This document shows positions 8,159 through 17,296 of a stretch of DNA of 64,000 nt, in pieces. Both the position numbers and the translations under genes were made by a program. The notes beneath the pieces were generated by a model. The model saw nothing but the letters and a program-made list of their open reading frames with translations. It searched no databases and was not told the origin of the DNA. How positions within the stretch are numbered: position 1 is the first letter of the stretch; every line of letters begins with the position of its first letter. The DNA is from Mycobacterium botniense (GTDB taxonomy: Bacteria; Actinomycetota; Actinomycetes; Mycobacteriales; Mycobacteriaceae): positions 310,001 through 374,000 of the forward strand of contig NZ_BLKW01000002.1 of NCBI RefSeq assembly GCF_010723305.1. The letters run 5' to 3'.

Positions 8159-11100
8159 TCAGCGAAAATCGCGTGACGTCGATCCGGCCGTCAAGGTGAG
8201 CTTTCTCATCCGCTCAGCCACCACAGTGACCGCACCGCTGGCGTTTTGGACCTGGCCGCGGATCAGCAGCGCCGACGCCGTCTGCGCCAGCTTGCGGTGC
8301 CGCGCCCACACCCCGGGCGTGCAGAGCACGTTGACCATCCCGGTCTCGTCCTCGAGGTTGAGAAACGTCACGCCCTGGGCCGTCGCCGGCCGCTGCCGGT
8401 GAGTCACCGCACCCGCGATCAGCACCCGGTCACCGTCCGGGACGCTGAGCAGCTTCTCGGCGGGCAGCACGCCCCGCGCGTCCAGATCCGCCCGCAGAAA
8501 CTGGGTCGGGTAGCTGTCGCAGGAGATACCGGTGGCCCACACGTCGGCGACGGCCCGCTCCAGCTCGCTCATCCCCGGCAGCGCCGGGATGTGCGACGGC
8601 ACGCCCACCCCGGGCAACCGGTCCGGCCGGCCCGTGGCGGCCGCTCCGGCCGCCCACAGCGCCTCACGGCGGGAGAGCCCGAAGCAGCCCAGCGCCCCGG
8701 CGGTGGCCAGCGCTTCGGCCTGGGGCACGGAAAGCTGCACCCGCGACGTCAAATCCGGCAACGAAGTGAACGGCCCGTTGGCTTTTCGCTCTTCGACCAG
8801 CTTTTCGGCCAGCTTGTCTCCGATATGACGCACACCGCCCAGGCCCAGCCGTACCTCGGTCCCGGCGTTCTCCACGGTGGCGTACACCAGGCTGGCGTTG
8901 ACATCGGGGCCATGGACCACGACGCCGTGCCTGCGGGCGTCGGCGACCAGCGACTGCGGCGAGTAAAAACCCATCGGCTGGGCGCGCAGCAGCGCTGCGC
9001 AGAACACCGCCGGGTGGTGCAGCTTGAACCACGCCGAGTAGAACACCAGCGACGCGAAGCTCAGCGCATGGCTTTCGGGGAACCCGAAATTGGCGAAAGC
9101 CTCTAGTTTTTCGTACACCCGGTCGATCACCTCGTCGGGGGCTTTATGCAGCGCCCGCATGCCGTCGTAGAAGCGGGCACGAAGCCGTCGCATGCGTTCC
9201 GCGGAACGCTTGGATCCCATGGCACGCCGCAGCTGGTCAGCCTCGGCGGCGGAAAACCCGGCGCAGTCGACCGCGAGCTGCATCAGCTGCTCTTGAAACA
9301 GCGGCACCCCCAACGTCTTTCGCAGCGCCGACTCCATCGACGGGTGGTCGTAGACGACCGGGTCGATACCGTTGCGCCGCCGGATGTACGGGTGCACCGA
9401 TCCGCCCTGGATGGGCCCGGGGCGGATCAGCGCGACTTCGACCACCAGGTCGTAGAACTCGCGTGGCCGCAGCCGCGGCAGAGTGGCCATCTGTGCGCGC
9501 GACTCCACTTGGAACACCCCGACCGAATCAGCGCGGGCCAGCATCTCGTACACCGCCGGTTCGGAGAGGTCGAGCTTGGCCAGGTCCACCTCGATGCCCT
9601 TGTGTTCGGCCACCAGGTCGATGGCATAGTGCAGCGCGGAGAGCATACCCAGCCCGAGCAGATCGAATTTCACCAAACCGATTGCCGCGCAGTCGTCTTT
9701 GTCCCACTGCAACACACTGCGGCCCTTCATGCGGGCCCACTCCACCGGGCATACGTCGGCGATCGGGCGGTCGCAGATCACCATGCCGCCGGAGTGAATC
9801 CCCAGGTGCCGGGGCAGGTTGGCGATCTGGGTCGCCAGCTCGATCACCTGCTCCGGGATGCCCTGAATAGCTGGCTCATCAGACGGCAGCCCGCTCCAGC
9901 CGTTGATCTGTTTGCTCCAGGCATCCTGCTGGCCTTGCGAGAACCCCAGGGCACGGGCCATGTCGCGCACCGCGATCCGGCTCCGGTAGGTGATGACGTT
10001 GGCAACCTGCGCGGCGTGGTCACGGCCGTACTTGTCGTAGACGTACTGGATGACCTTTTCGCGCTGGCCGGACTCGATGTCGATGTCGATATCGGGTGGC
10101 CCGTCACGGGCGGGTGAGAGGAATCGCTCGAACAACAGATCGTTGGCCACCGGGTCGACGGCGGTCACCCCGAGCGCATAGCAGACCGCCGAGTTGGCCG
10201 CCGATCCCCTGCCCTGACATAAGATGTTGTTCTTGCGGCAGAACCGGATGATATCGTGCACTACCAGGAAGTAGCCTGGAAAACCAAGCTGTGCAATAAC
10301 GTTCAACTCATGGCTGATCTGGGCGTAGGCCCGCGGCGCCTGTTCGGGCGTTCCGTAGCGCCGTAGGGCACCGGCCATCACCAACTCGCGCAGCCAACTG
10401 TCCTCGGTATGTCCGGCCGGGACGTCGAACGGTGGCAGCTGCGGGGCGATGAGCGCCAGCCCGAAGGCGCACTGTTCACCGAGTTCGGCTGCCGCGCTTA
10501 CCACCTCGGGGCACCACGCGAAAAGGCGTGCCATCTCCTCGCCGGACCGCAGATGCGAGCCACCCAGCGGGGCCAGCCAGCCGGCGGCGGAGTCCAGGCA
10601 CTGCCGGTGCCGTATCGCGCCCATGGCCATCGCCAGCCGGGCCCGCGACGGCCCGGCGAAATGCGCGCCGGTGGTGGCGACCAGGCCCACGCCGAAACGC
10701 GGCGCCAACGCCGCCAGCGCGGCGTTGCGTTCGTCGTCGAGCGGCTGACCGTGATGAGTCAGCTCGACGCTGACCCGGTGTGCGCCGAACCGGTCCACCA
10801 GATCGGCCAGCGCCGCCGCGGCCGCCTCCGGCCCTCCCCGGGAAAGCGCCTGGCGCACATGGCTTTTACGGCAGCCGGTCAGGATGTGCCAATGCCCGCC
10901 GGCGGCCTCGGAAAGCGCGTCGAAATCAAAGCGCGGCTTGCCTTTTTCGGCTCCGGCCAGGTGGGCCGCGGCCAGCTGCCGCGACAACCGCCGATAGCCT
11001 TCCGGGCCGCGGGCCAGCACCAGCAGGTGCGGACCGGGCGGATCCGGACAGTCGGTGCGGGCGCCGGGCCCTAGCGACAGTTCGGCGCCGAAAACGGTGC

Positions 11101-11458
11101 GCATGTCCAGTTCCGCGGCGGCTTCGGCGAACCGCACCGCCCCGTAGAGGCCGTTGTGGTCGGTCAGCGCGATAGCGCGCAGGTCCAGCCGTGCGGCCTC
11201 TTCGACCAGCTCCTCCGGTGTGCTGGCCCCGTCGAGAAAACTGAACGCCGAATGCGCGTGCAGCTCGGCATAGGCGACCGGCGAGCGGAGCATCTGGCTG
11301 TTGTCCGGCGGTTGATACCGTCCGCGCTTGCGTGACCAGGCCGGGCTGTCGCCGCCGTCACCCGGCAGCGATCCCGAACCGGCACCGGCGCGGCGCGGCG
11401 TGCCGGCCAGCACTCGCTCCATCTCGGCCCAGCTCGGCGGTCCGTTGCTCCAACCCAC
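8159..11458 (-). CDS. dnaE2: Error-prone DNA polymerase III alpha-type subunit (Rv3370c-like)
   Basis: The 1099-aa DnaE2 is the catalytic polymerase of the mycobacterial SOS mutasome, working with ImuA' and ImuB. A short basic N-terminus precedes a PHP domain (YAELHAHSAFSFLDG at residues 63-77). The C-family polymerase active site PDIDIDIE lies near residue 452. A helix-hairpin-helix region and a C-terminal OB fold (VLIAGAVTHRQRPAT) follow. The start is GTG at 11458. A LexA-type box lies 14-29 bp upstream, so DNA damage should induce it. imuA'-imuB is about 9 kb away in this window under a near-identical box. Confidence 0.95.
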   Translation of the reverse strand: MGWSNGPPSWAEMERVLAGTPRRAGAGSGSLPGDGGDSPAWSRKRGRYQPPDNSQMLRSPVAYAELHAHSAFSFLDGASTPEELVEEAARLDLRAIALTDHNGLYGAVRFAEAAAELDMRTVFGAELSLGPGARTDCPDPPGPHLLVLARGPEGYRRLSRQLAAAHLAGAEKGKPRFDFDALSEAAGGHWHILTGCRKSHVRQALSRGGPEAAAAALADLVDRFGAHRVSVELTHHGQPLDDERNAALAALAPRFGVGLVATTGAHFAGPSRARLAMAMGAIRHRQCLDSAAGWLAPLGGSHLRSGEEMARLFAWCPEVVSAAAELGEQCAFGLALIAPQLPPFDVPAGHTEDSWLRELVMAGALRRYGTPEQAPRAYAQISHELNVIAQLGFPGYFLVVHDIIRFCRKNNILCQGRGSAANSAVCYALGVTAVDPVANDLLFERFLSPARDGPPDIDIDIESGQREKVIQYVYDKYGRDHAAQVANVITYRSRIAVRDMARALGFSQGQQDAWSKQINGWSGLPSDEPAIQGIPEQVIELATQIANLPRHLGIHSGGMVICDRPIADVCPVEWARMKGRSVLQWDKDDCAAIGLVKFDLLGLGMLSALHYAIDLVAEHKGIEVDLAKLDLSEPAVYEMLARADSVGVFQVESRAQMATLPRLRPREFYDLVVEVALIRPGPIQGGSVHPYIRRRNGIDPVVYDHPSMESALRKTLGVPLFQEQLMQLAVDCAGFSAAEADQLRRAMGSKRSAERMRRLRARFYDGMRALHKAPDEVIDRVYEKLEAFANFGFPESHALSFASLVFYSAWFKLHHPAVFCAALLRAQPMGFYSPQSLVADARRHGVVVHGPDVNASLVYATVENAGTEVRLGLGGVRHIGDKLAEKLVEERKANGPFTSLPDLTSRVQLSVPQAEALATAGALGCFGLSRREALWAAGAAATGRPDRLPGVGVPSHIPALPGMSELERAVADVWATGISCDSYPTQFLRADLDARGVLPAEKLLSVPDGDRVLIAGAVTHRQRPATAQGVTFLNLEDETGMVNVLCTPGVWARHRKLAQTASALLIRGQVQNASGAVTVVAERMRKLTLTAGSTSRDFR

Positions 11459-11471
11459 ATCCGGCAGTGTA

Positions 11472-11487
11472 TCGAATGTATGTTCGA
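11472..11487. promoter_or_regulatory. LexA/SOS box of dnaE2
   Basis: TCGAATGTATGTTCGA matches the mycobacterial LexA consensus TCGAAC-N4-GTTCGA at 11 of 12 defined positions. It lies immediately upstream of the dnaE2 start. Confidence 0.92.
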
Positions 11488-11626
11488 TTACCTACCCCGC
11501 CGCCTTTGCCCGGAAGGCTTCACCGAATTTCTGCTGCCGCAACGGCTCTCGCCGCCCCATCCGAGGACGGCAACATAGCCTTAACACCAGCGAACGGCAT
11601 TGCCACACAGTCGAAAAACAGCCGTT

Positions 11627-11645
11627 CGGAAGATTTAATCTTCCG
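11627..11645. promoter_or_regulatory. Operator-like palindrome upstream of the acyltransferase gene
   Basis: CGGAAGATT-T-AATCTTCCG is a perfect 9-bp inverted repeat around one base, about 70 bp before the GTG start at 11715. An 8-bp inverted repeat, CGAACGGC (11591-11598) with GCCGTTCG (11621-11628), overlaps its left end. This is a good operator candidate, but the regulator is unknown. Confidence 0.5.
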
Positions 11646-11714
11646 GCCACATCCCGTGCCGAGAGACGGCGGATACTCATCCCCATTACCCATCCAACCA
11701 GGCGGTGACCGCTC

Positions 11715-13109
11715 GTGGAGCAACTCAACACACTCGATGCCGGTTTCCTCATGGCTGAAGACTCCGACCGGCACGTGAGCCTGGCGATCGGCGGGATCGC
11801 CATCGTGGAAGGCTCCGCCCCCAGCGACAGCCGGTTCACGAGCGTACTGGCAGAACGGATTCACGCGATACCGCGGTGCACCCAGGTGCTGCGGACCCAC
11901 CCCTTCGATATGGGTGCCCCCACCTGGGTCGAGGATCCCCGCTTCGACCTCACTCGGCATGTGCGCCGGGTGGCGCTTCCCCGGCCCGGCGGCGATCGGG
12001 AACTCTTCCGGGTGGTCGCGGACGTGGTGGAGCGGCGGCTGGACCGGGACCGACCGCTGTGGGAATGCTGGGTCATCGAGGGGCTGCAAGGCAACCGGTG
12101 GGCGATCGTGGTCAAGATCCACCACTGTGTCGCCGACGGGGTCTCTGCCACCCGCATCCTCACCCGGCTGTGTGACGACGCCGACGGCCTCGACAGCTCG
12201 GTCTTTGCCTGCCGCGTCGGCCCGAACCGCACCGCACGACCATCCGCACATCTGCGGCCGCTGCCCGACGCCGCGCCGCGCGGCCCGCTTGACGGGCTCT
12301 GGCGGGCCGGCACCGCCGTCACCGCCGCCGCCACGCGGACGGTCAGCGGCGCCACGGAAATCGCCCTCGGCTTGCTGCGGCCGGCGGCCGGGTCGTCGCT
12401 GGTGGGTCCGGTCACCGCCATGCGGCGCTACCGCGCGGTGCGGGTTCCGCTCGCCGATGTCGAGCAGGTGTGCCGCACATTCGGTGTGACGATCAACGAC
12501 GTCGCCCTCGCCGCGATCACCGAGGGCTTCCGGGCGGTTTTGCTGCATCGCGGCGAGCAGCCGCGCGCGGACTCACTGCGCGCCCTGGTGCCGGTCTCGG
12601 TGCGCTCACCGGATGCGCTGGACACACCGGGCAACCACATCTCGATCATGCTGCCGCACCTGCCCGTCGAGCAGCACGACCCGGTTCAGCAGCTACGCAG
12701 CGTGCACCAGCGGTTGCGGCGGGCCAAGCAGGGTGGGCAGGCCCACGCCGGCAACATCATCGTGGCAGCCGCCAATCACGTTCCGTTTATGGTGTCCTCC
12801 TGGATGATTCGGCTGCTGACACGGCTGCCGCAACGCGGCATCGTCACACTGGCGACCAACGTTCCCGGGCCACGACGCCCGTTACGGTTGCTGGACCGTC
12901 CGGTGGTGCGGTTGCTGCCGATTGCCCCGATCGCGCTGCGGTTGCGCACCGGGATCGCGGTGCTGAGCTACGCCGATGACCTGGTGTTCGGTATCACCGC
13001 CGACTTCGACACGGCACCGGATGTGGAGAAGCTGGCCCGGGGTATCGAGACAGCGGTGGCGCGTCTGGAAGCGCTGAGCCAGGATCCCATTGTGCTTTTC
13101 GCGAAGTGA
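11715..13109 (+). CDS. Wax ester synthase / diacylglycerol acyltransferase (Rv3371-like)
   Basis: A 464-aa WS/DGAT-family acyltransferase that would join acyl-CoA to diacylglycerol or fatty alcohol to make storage lipid. The catalytic motif HHxxxDG is intact as IHHCVADGVS. The family's second conserved block is visible as NHISIMLPHLPV, and a late block as NVPGPRRPLRLLDRPV. The start is GTG at 11715. The gene is divergent from dnaE2, and a palindromic operator candidate lies in the shared region. Substrate preference cannot be read from sequence. Confidence 0.9.
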   Translation: MEQLNTLDAGFLMAEDSDRHVSLAIGGIAIVEGSAPSDSRFTSVLAERIHAIPRCTQVLRTHPFDMGAPTWVEDPRFDLTRHVRRVALPRPGGDRELFRVVADVVERRLDRDRPLWECWVIEGLQGNRWAIVVKIHHCVADGVSATRILTRLCDDADGLDSSVFACRVGPNRTARPSAHLRPLPDAAPRGPLDGLWRAGTAVTAAATRTVSGATEIALGLLRPAAGSSLVGPVTAMRRYRAVRVPLADVEQVCRTFGVTINDVALAAITEGFRAVLLHRGEQPRADSLRALVPVSVRSPDALDTPGNHISIMLPHLPVEQHDPVQQLRSVHQRLRRAKQGGQAHAGNIIVAAANHVPFMVSSWMIRLLTRLPQRGIVTLATNVPGPRRPLRLLDRPVVRLLPIAPIALRLRTGIAVLSYADDLVFGITADFDTAPDVEKLARGIETAVARLEALSQDPIVLFAK

Positions 13110-13239
13110 CCTCCGCATCGGATGGCGGGCCTGAGCCGACTGCACTGCGGTGCCGTGTGGCGGGCGCGTCACGAATCGCCACTAAGCCGCCGGTGAGGCA
13201 CACCCGTGTCGACGGGCGGGTTTTGAATGCGCGAGGCAC

Positions 13240-13400
13240 CCTACCCCCACAATAATGAAATTCTAATGTAAATAAACAAATCTATAGAGTCATATTCGTG
13301 ACGGTTTCGTGTCACAACTGTGATTATTGAATAGCATCGTTTCGGATGTGATTGAAAGTTCTGCGCGCGGTGACCGTACGTCAACCATTCGAGACGAAGG
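13240..13400. other. AT-rich intergenic segment before a secreted-protein gene
   Basis: The 13110-13410 gap contains no gene. From about 13246 to 13330 it is strikingly AT-rich against the high-GC surroundings. A GTGAC-N8-GTCAC inverted repeat sits near 13299-13316, with TCACA-AC-TGTGA overlapping its right end. A strong Shine-Dalgarno (GGGGAGG) precedes the ATG at 13411. The segment could be an AT-rich promoter or nucleoid-protein-bound region. Confidence 0.5.
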
Positions 13401-13410
13401 GGAGGAACTT

Positions 13411-13800
13411 ATGGGGCACAGCCGAACTTTCGGGGCGGGATTGGCAATGTCAATCGGTCTGATTGCTGCGGCTGCCGTCTGGGCGGCGCCGGCGCAGGCA
13501 GACCCGGTCGACGACTCGGGAAAGTCGGTCTGCCCGATGATGACTCAATTGGGCGCGTCATTTGCGTCGTTAATGTCCACGCTGATCAATGCGACGTCCG
13601 ATATTCACGGAAAGACCGCTGTCGCCCCGGATACGGCCGGGATGTTTAGTAAGATGGGAATATCGAATTACTGCCCGGACGCAGAAAGGTCGCTGCGCAA
13701 CAACCAGCTGCCGAACGTGCCCGGGATTATCAGCGACAGGCCCGACGTGCACGGCATTGTCGGCGGTGTGCCCTCCAACCCTGGCGTGGCCGGCCACTAG
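13411..13800 (+). CDS. Small secreted protein of unknown function
   Basis: A 129-aa protein with a clear Sec signal peptide (GLAMSIGLIAAAAVWAAPAQA, probable cleavage after residue 30). The mature part is about 100 residues with two cysteines, C41 and C88, that could form a disulfide, and a Gly/Pro/Val-rich tail ending GVPSNPGVAGH. The ATG at 13411 was chosen for its strong GGGGAGG ribosome site; the frame is open further upstream. I do not recognise the family. It has no counterpart that I recall between Rv3371 and otsB2 in H37Rv. Confidence 0.75.
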   Translation: MGHSRTFGAGLAMSIGLIAAAAVWAAPAQADPVDDSGKSVCPMMTQLGASFASLMSTLINATSDIHGKTAVAPDTAGMFSKMGISNYCPDAERSLRNNQLPNVPGIISDRPDVHGIVGGVPSNPGVAGH

Positions 13801-13931
13801 TCAGGTCAGCCGGAACGTCCACCTCGGTCAGCTCGGCTCGCGTGTCGTCTGTCGTCTCGGGCGGGCCGGTCGCCGGTGAGCACTACCGTGACTAGCGGGG
13901 GCGCCGTAGGCGGTGTCCAGAAAGGCTGTCC

Positions 13932-15167
13932 ATGCCGGTCACCATCGACCCACGCCACCATGACGCGGCGGTGTTTGACCTCCACGCACGAACACCCGAG
14001 ACCGCAGCCGCCGCCACGCTGATCGGCCGGCTGCACGACGCCGGGATCCGCACCGCCGTGGTGCCGTCGCACCGCGGCGGTGCGGATGCACCGGCCGGTG
14101 TGATCGATCGTGCGGAAAAACCCGATCAGGCCCGGCTTGTCGAGGCAGCCGATCGGCTGGGGGCCCGGCCCGGGCGGTGCGTGGTCGTCACCGACGGCGA
14201 GGCCGGTGTCGCGGCCGCACGCGCGGGCGGATTCGCGTTGGTTATCGGCCTCGACCGCACCGGACAGGCCGACCCGCTGCGCCGCCGGGGCGCCGACGAC
14301 GTGGTCACCGATCTGGGTGAGGTCAGCGTGCGGACCGGCGACCCGCGGATGTCGGAGCTGCCGGATGGCATGCGCGTTGTTGACCTGGTCCGCGACGCCG
14401 GTGTACCACCCGCGGTGTTCTTCGACTTCGACGGCACACTTTCCGAGATCGTCAACGATCCGGCCGCGGCCCGGCTCACCGCCGGGGCGGCAGAGGCACT
14501 TCAGCTGCTGGCCGCGCGCTGCCCGGTCGCGGTGCTCAGCGGCCGCGACCTCGCCGACGTCTGCCGGCGGGTCGGCCTGGCCGGTATCTGGTACGCGGGC
14601 AGTCACGGTTTCGAGTTGACCGCGCCCGACGGGACACACCACCACAACGAGGCGGCGGCCCCGAGCATAGCGGTGCTGGGGCAGGTGGCCCTGCGGCTGC
14701 GCGACCAGCTCGCCGCGATTCCCGGTGTTGTGGTGGAACACAAGCGATTTGCTGTTGCAGTGCATTATCGCAGCGCGCCGCGTGACCGGGTCGGCGAGGT
14801 GGCCGCGGCGGTGCGCGCCGCCGGACGGCGCGAGGCGCTTCGGGTGACAACGGGCCGCGAGGTCATCGAGCTGCGGCCAAATATCGACTGGGACAAGGGA
14901 AAAACGCTGAATTGGGTCATCGATCACCTGCACGGCGCTGGGACGGGTCCTTTGTTACCGATCTATCTCGGCGACGATCTCACCGACGAGGACGCTTTCG
15001 ACGCGGTGCGCCAAGACGGTATCGGCATTGTGGTGCGGCACACTGACGACGGCGACCGCGCCACCGCCGCGCGGTTCGCGCTGGACGGTCCCGCACAGGT
15101 CAGCGAGTTCGCCCGGCGGCTGGCTGGTCAGCTCCCCGTCAGTCAACCAGCTTCAGCCGATTCGTAG
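13932..15167 (+). CDS. otsB2: Trehalose-6-phosphate phosphatase (Rv3372-like)
   Basis: A 411-aa OtsB2, which dephosphorylates trehalose-6-phosphate in the OtsA-OtsB trehalose pathway that feeds mycolyl glycolipids. The catalytic HAD motif is DFDGT at residues 165-169, followed by VAVLSGRDL and the late acidic motif YLGDDLTDEDAF. The first 150 residues form an extra HAD-like module that lacks the nucleophile, as in mycobacterial OtsB2. A short downstream gap separates it from the convergent htdY. Confidence 0.95.
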   Translation: MPVTIDPRHHDAAVFDLHARTPETAAAATLIGRLHDAGIRTAVVPSHRGGADAPAGVIDRAEKPDQARLVEAADRLGARPGRCVVVTDGEAGVAAARAGGFALVIGLDRTGQADPLRRRGADDVVTDLGEVSVRTGDPRMSELPDGMRVVDLVRDAGVPPAVFFDFDGTLSEIVNDPAAARLTAGAAEALQLLAARCPVAVLSGRDLADVCRRVGLAGIWYAGSHGFELTAPDGTHHHNEAAAPSIAVLGQVALRLRDQLAAIPGVVVEHKRFAVAVHYRSAPRDRVGEVAAAVRAAGRREALRVTTGREVIELRPNIDWDKGKTLNWVIDHLHGAGTGPLLPIYLGDDLTDEDAFDAVRQDGIGIVVRHTDDGDRATAARFALDGPAQVSEFARRLAGQLPVSQPASADS

Positions 15168-15256
15168 CGCACCGCGGCGTCGGGGCGGGCCGCGACCCGC
15201 TGCGCCTCGGCCCGGCAACCCCGAACCGCCGTCGCTGTGCGGCTCGTGAAATCGTG

Positions 15257-16138
15257 TTAGGGCGCGCTATATTCCACCACACCGTCGTCGAGCACCACCC
15301 GGGCGGCCCCATCTGCGGCACCTTCGGTACCAGAGGCTTCGGTGCGGAACACCGCCCGGCCCGGTTCGGTGCGCCAGATCATGGTGCTCAGCGTCTCGCC
15401 GGGGAACACCGGAGCGGTGAATCGGGCGTCGATCGCGGTGATGGCGGTGGCATCGCCCTTGCCGAGTTCGGCGACCAGCGCGCGCCCGGCGAAACCATAG
15501 GTACACAGCCCGTGCATGATCGGCTTGGGAAATCCCGCCATCTCTTTGGCGAACCAGGGGTCGCTGTGCAGTGGATTGCGGTCGCCGGAGAGCCGGTAGA
15601 TCAGCGGCTGATCTTCGCGGGTGGGTAACGAGATCCGGGCGTCCGGCTCGCGGCCGGGGATTTCCGGCGCGGGTGGGCGCTGACCCGGCGCTCCGCCGAA
15701 TCCCCCCGCACCGCGGATGACCAGTGTTGTCAGCGTCTCGACGATGAGCTTGCCGGAGTCGGGATCGGTGCCGCGGCCGCGGAGCATGATGATCGCGTTC
15801 TTGCCCTCCCCCTTGTCCTGGATGTCGGCAACCTCGGACACCACCGACAGCTTTCCCGCGGGCGGCAGCGGCGCGTGCAGCCGAATGCCCTGGGAACCAT
15901 GTAACAGCATGGCCCAGTTGAACGTTCCGATCTTGGCCGCCGCCCCGAATGCCGGGCAACAGATCACCGCGTAGGTAGGGAGCACTTGCAGCGTGATTCC
16001 ATGGCTGTTTTCCGTGGTGAAGGACAGATCCTCGGTGCCGGCGCCCACCCCGAGCGCGTAGAGCATCACGTCCCGGTCGGTCCACTCGAATAGCGTCGGC
16101 TCGGTCACCGCACCGATGGCATTCGGATCGATCGCCAT
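15257..16138 (-). CDS. htdY: 3-hydroxyacyl-thioester dehydratase, MaoC type (Rv3389c-like)
   Basis: A 293-aa double-hotdog dehydratase that hydrates or dehydrates 3-hydroxyacyl-CoA/ACP. The C-terminal hotdog carries the hydratase-2 motif YRLSGDRNPLHSDPWFAKEMAGFPKPIMHGLCTYGF with its Asp/His pair. The N-terminal half is the degenerate hotdog. ATG 16138 was chosen because GAGGAG stands a few bases upstream. It probably serves fatty-acid or steroid side-chain oxidation, inferred from family only. Confidence 0.9.
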   Translation of the reverse strand: MAIDPNAIGAVTEPTLFEWTDRDVMLYALGVGAGTEDLSFTTENSHGITLQVLPTYAVICCPAFGAAAKIGTFNWAMLLHGSQGIRLHAPLPPAGKLSVVSEVADIQDKGEGKNAIIMLRGRGTDPDSGKLIVETLTTLVIRGAGGFGGAPGQRPPAPEIPGREPDARISLPTREDQPLIYRLSGDRNPLHSDPWFAKEMAGFPKPIMHGLCTYGFAGRALVAELGKGDATAITAIDARFTAPVFPGETLSTMIWRTEPGRAVFRTEASGTEGAADGAARVVLDDGVVEYSAP

Positions 16139-16484
16139 GCGGCTTCTCCTCATCGATTAGTAGGGGCTGGGTTGACGGTCATCAGACCGGAATGGTGGCG
16201 GGTCTGCCGCTGGGCTGCCGCCGGGATTGTGCGGTCGCCGGGAGTGCGGCTACCCGGCGCTGCGGCGGCGGGATGCCGGTGCCCGCAGCACCGGGCGTTC
16301 TGACTCGCGCGCCCACTCCAGGCGTGACCACGACCGTGCCGACATGGCGCTGATCCTCGGACGCGGCGACAGGCGCCGGCGCCGTTGCCCATCCTGGCGG
16401 CCAACCGGTCACTCCCCAACCTTTCTGCATCCCAACGGCGGCAAACCCCTCCCACCGACGCCGTCGACAAGGCAGGCTATCGCT
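16139..16484. other. Divergent htdY/lpqD intergenic region
   Basis: About 350 bp between two divergent genes. It holds the htdY ribosome-binding site at its left edge and presumably both promoters. I see no convincing conserved operator, RNA or additional gene in it. Confidence 0.5.
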
Positions 16485-17189
16485 ATGCCAAACCGCTCCG
16501 TTTTGTGGAGGGCGGCGGCCGCCCTCGTGGTGACCATAGCCCTCGGCGCCTGCTCGGGTGTCGTACCGCATGTTCGCACCATCACCCTGACCTTTGTCCG
16601 GCACGCGCAATCACAAAGTAACGCCGACGGCGTCCTCAACACCGAGGTGCCCGGGCCGGGTCTTACCGAGGAAGGCCGAGAGCAAGCCCGCCAAATCGCC
16701 CGCCAGCTCGCCCGCAACGGCTATGACGCGATCTACGCCTCGAGCATGGTCCGCACCCAACAGACCGCCGCACCGTTGGCCGAAAAACTCGGCAAACAGG
16801 TCGAGGTTTTGCCCGGGCTGCGGGAAATCGACGCCGGCTGGTTCAACGGTGAGCCCACGTCGATGGCCGCCTCGACCTACATGCTCGCGCCAATGGACTG
16901 GCTGGCAGGCGATCGCCAAGACGCCATCCCCGGCTCGGTCAACGGTAACCAGTTCAACGACCAGTTCTCCGCGGCCGTGCAGAAGATCTACGACAGCGGC
17001 CATGCCAAACCCGTCGCTTTCTCGCACGGTGCCGCGATCATGATCTGGACGCTGATGAACGTCAAGAACCCCAAGGACAGCTTGCTCCACAGCCACCCGC
17101 TGCCCAATGTCGGCCGCGTCGTCATCACCGGCAGCCCCGCGACCGGCTGGACGCTGGTGGACTGGGACGGTATCCGCAACTTCGGTTGA
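16485..17189 (+). CDS. lpqD: Lipoprotein with histidine-phosphatase fold (Rv3390-like)
   Basis: A 234-aa lipoprotein. The N-terminal signal ends in a lipobox (IALGAC), so the mature protein should be lipid-anchored outside the membrane. The rest is a histidine phosphatase/phosphoglycerate-mutase fold with the RHG-type motif FVRHAQSQSNADG, SSMVRTQQTA, and the second catalytic His in VAFSHGAAI. The substrate is unknown. ATG 16485 gives the complete lipoprotein signal; the frame is open upstream but that part looks non-coding. acrA1 follows on the same strand. Confidence 0.9.
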   Translation: MPNRSVLWRAAAALVVTIALGACSGVVPHVRTITLTFVRHAQSQSNADGVLNTEVPGPGLTEEGREQARQIARQLARNGYDAIYASSMVRTQQTAAPLAEKLGKQVEVLPGLREIDAGWFNGEPTSMAASTYMLAPMDWLAGDRQDAIPGSVNGNQFNDQFSAAVQKIYDSGHAKPVAFSHGAAIMIWTLMNVKNPKDSLLHSHPLPNVGRVVITGSPATGWTLVDWDGIRNFG

Positions 17190-17296
17190 CGGCGGTCTGC
17201 GGGCACCGTCCCGCGCCGCGAAACCCGGCTCGGCGACATGCCGGCCCACGGCACCGCGGTTGACGGGTGCGCATGCCGGCCGTCACCATGGCTGGC

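Noticed and set aside
9146..11175. Plus-strand open frames inside dnaE2
   Set aside because: They lie opposite the polymerase catalytic region and reflect third-position GC bias.
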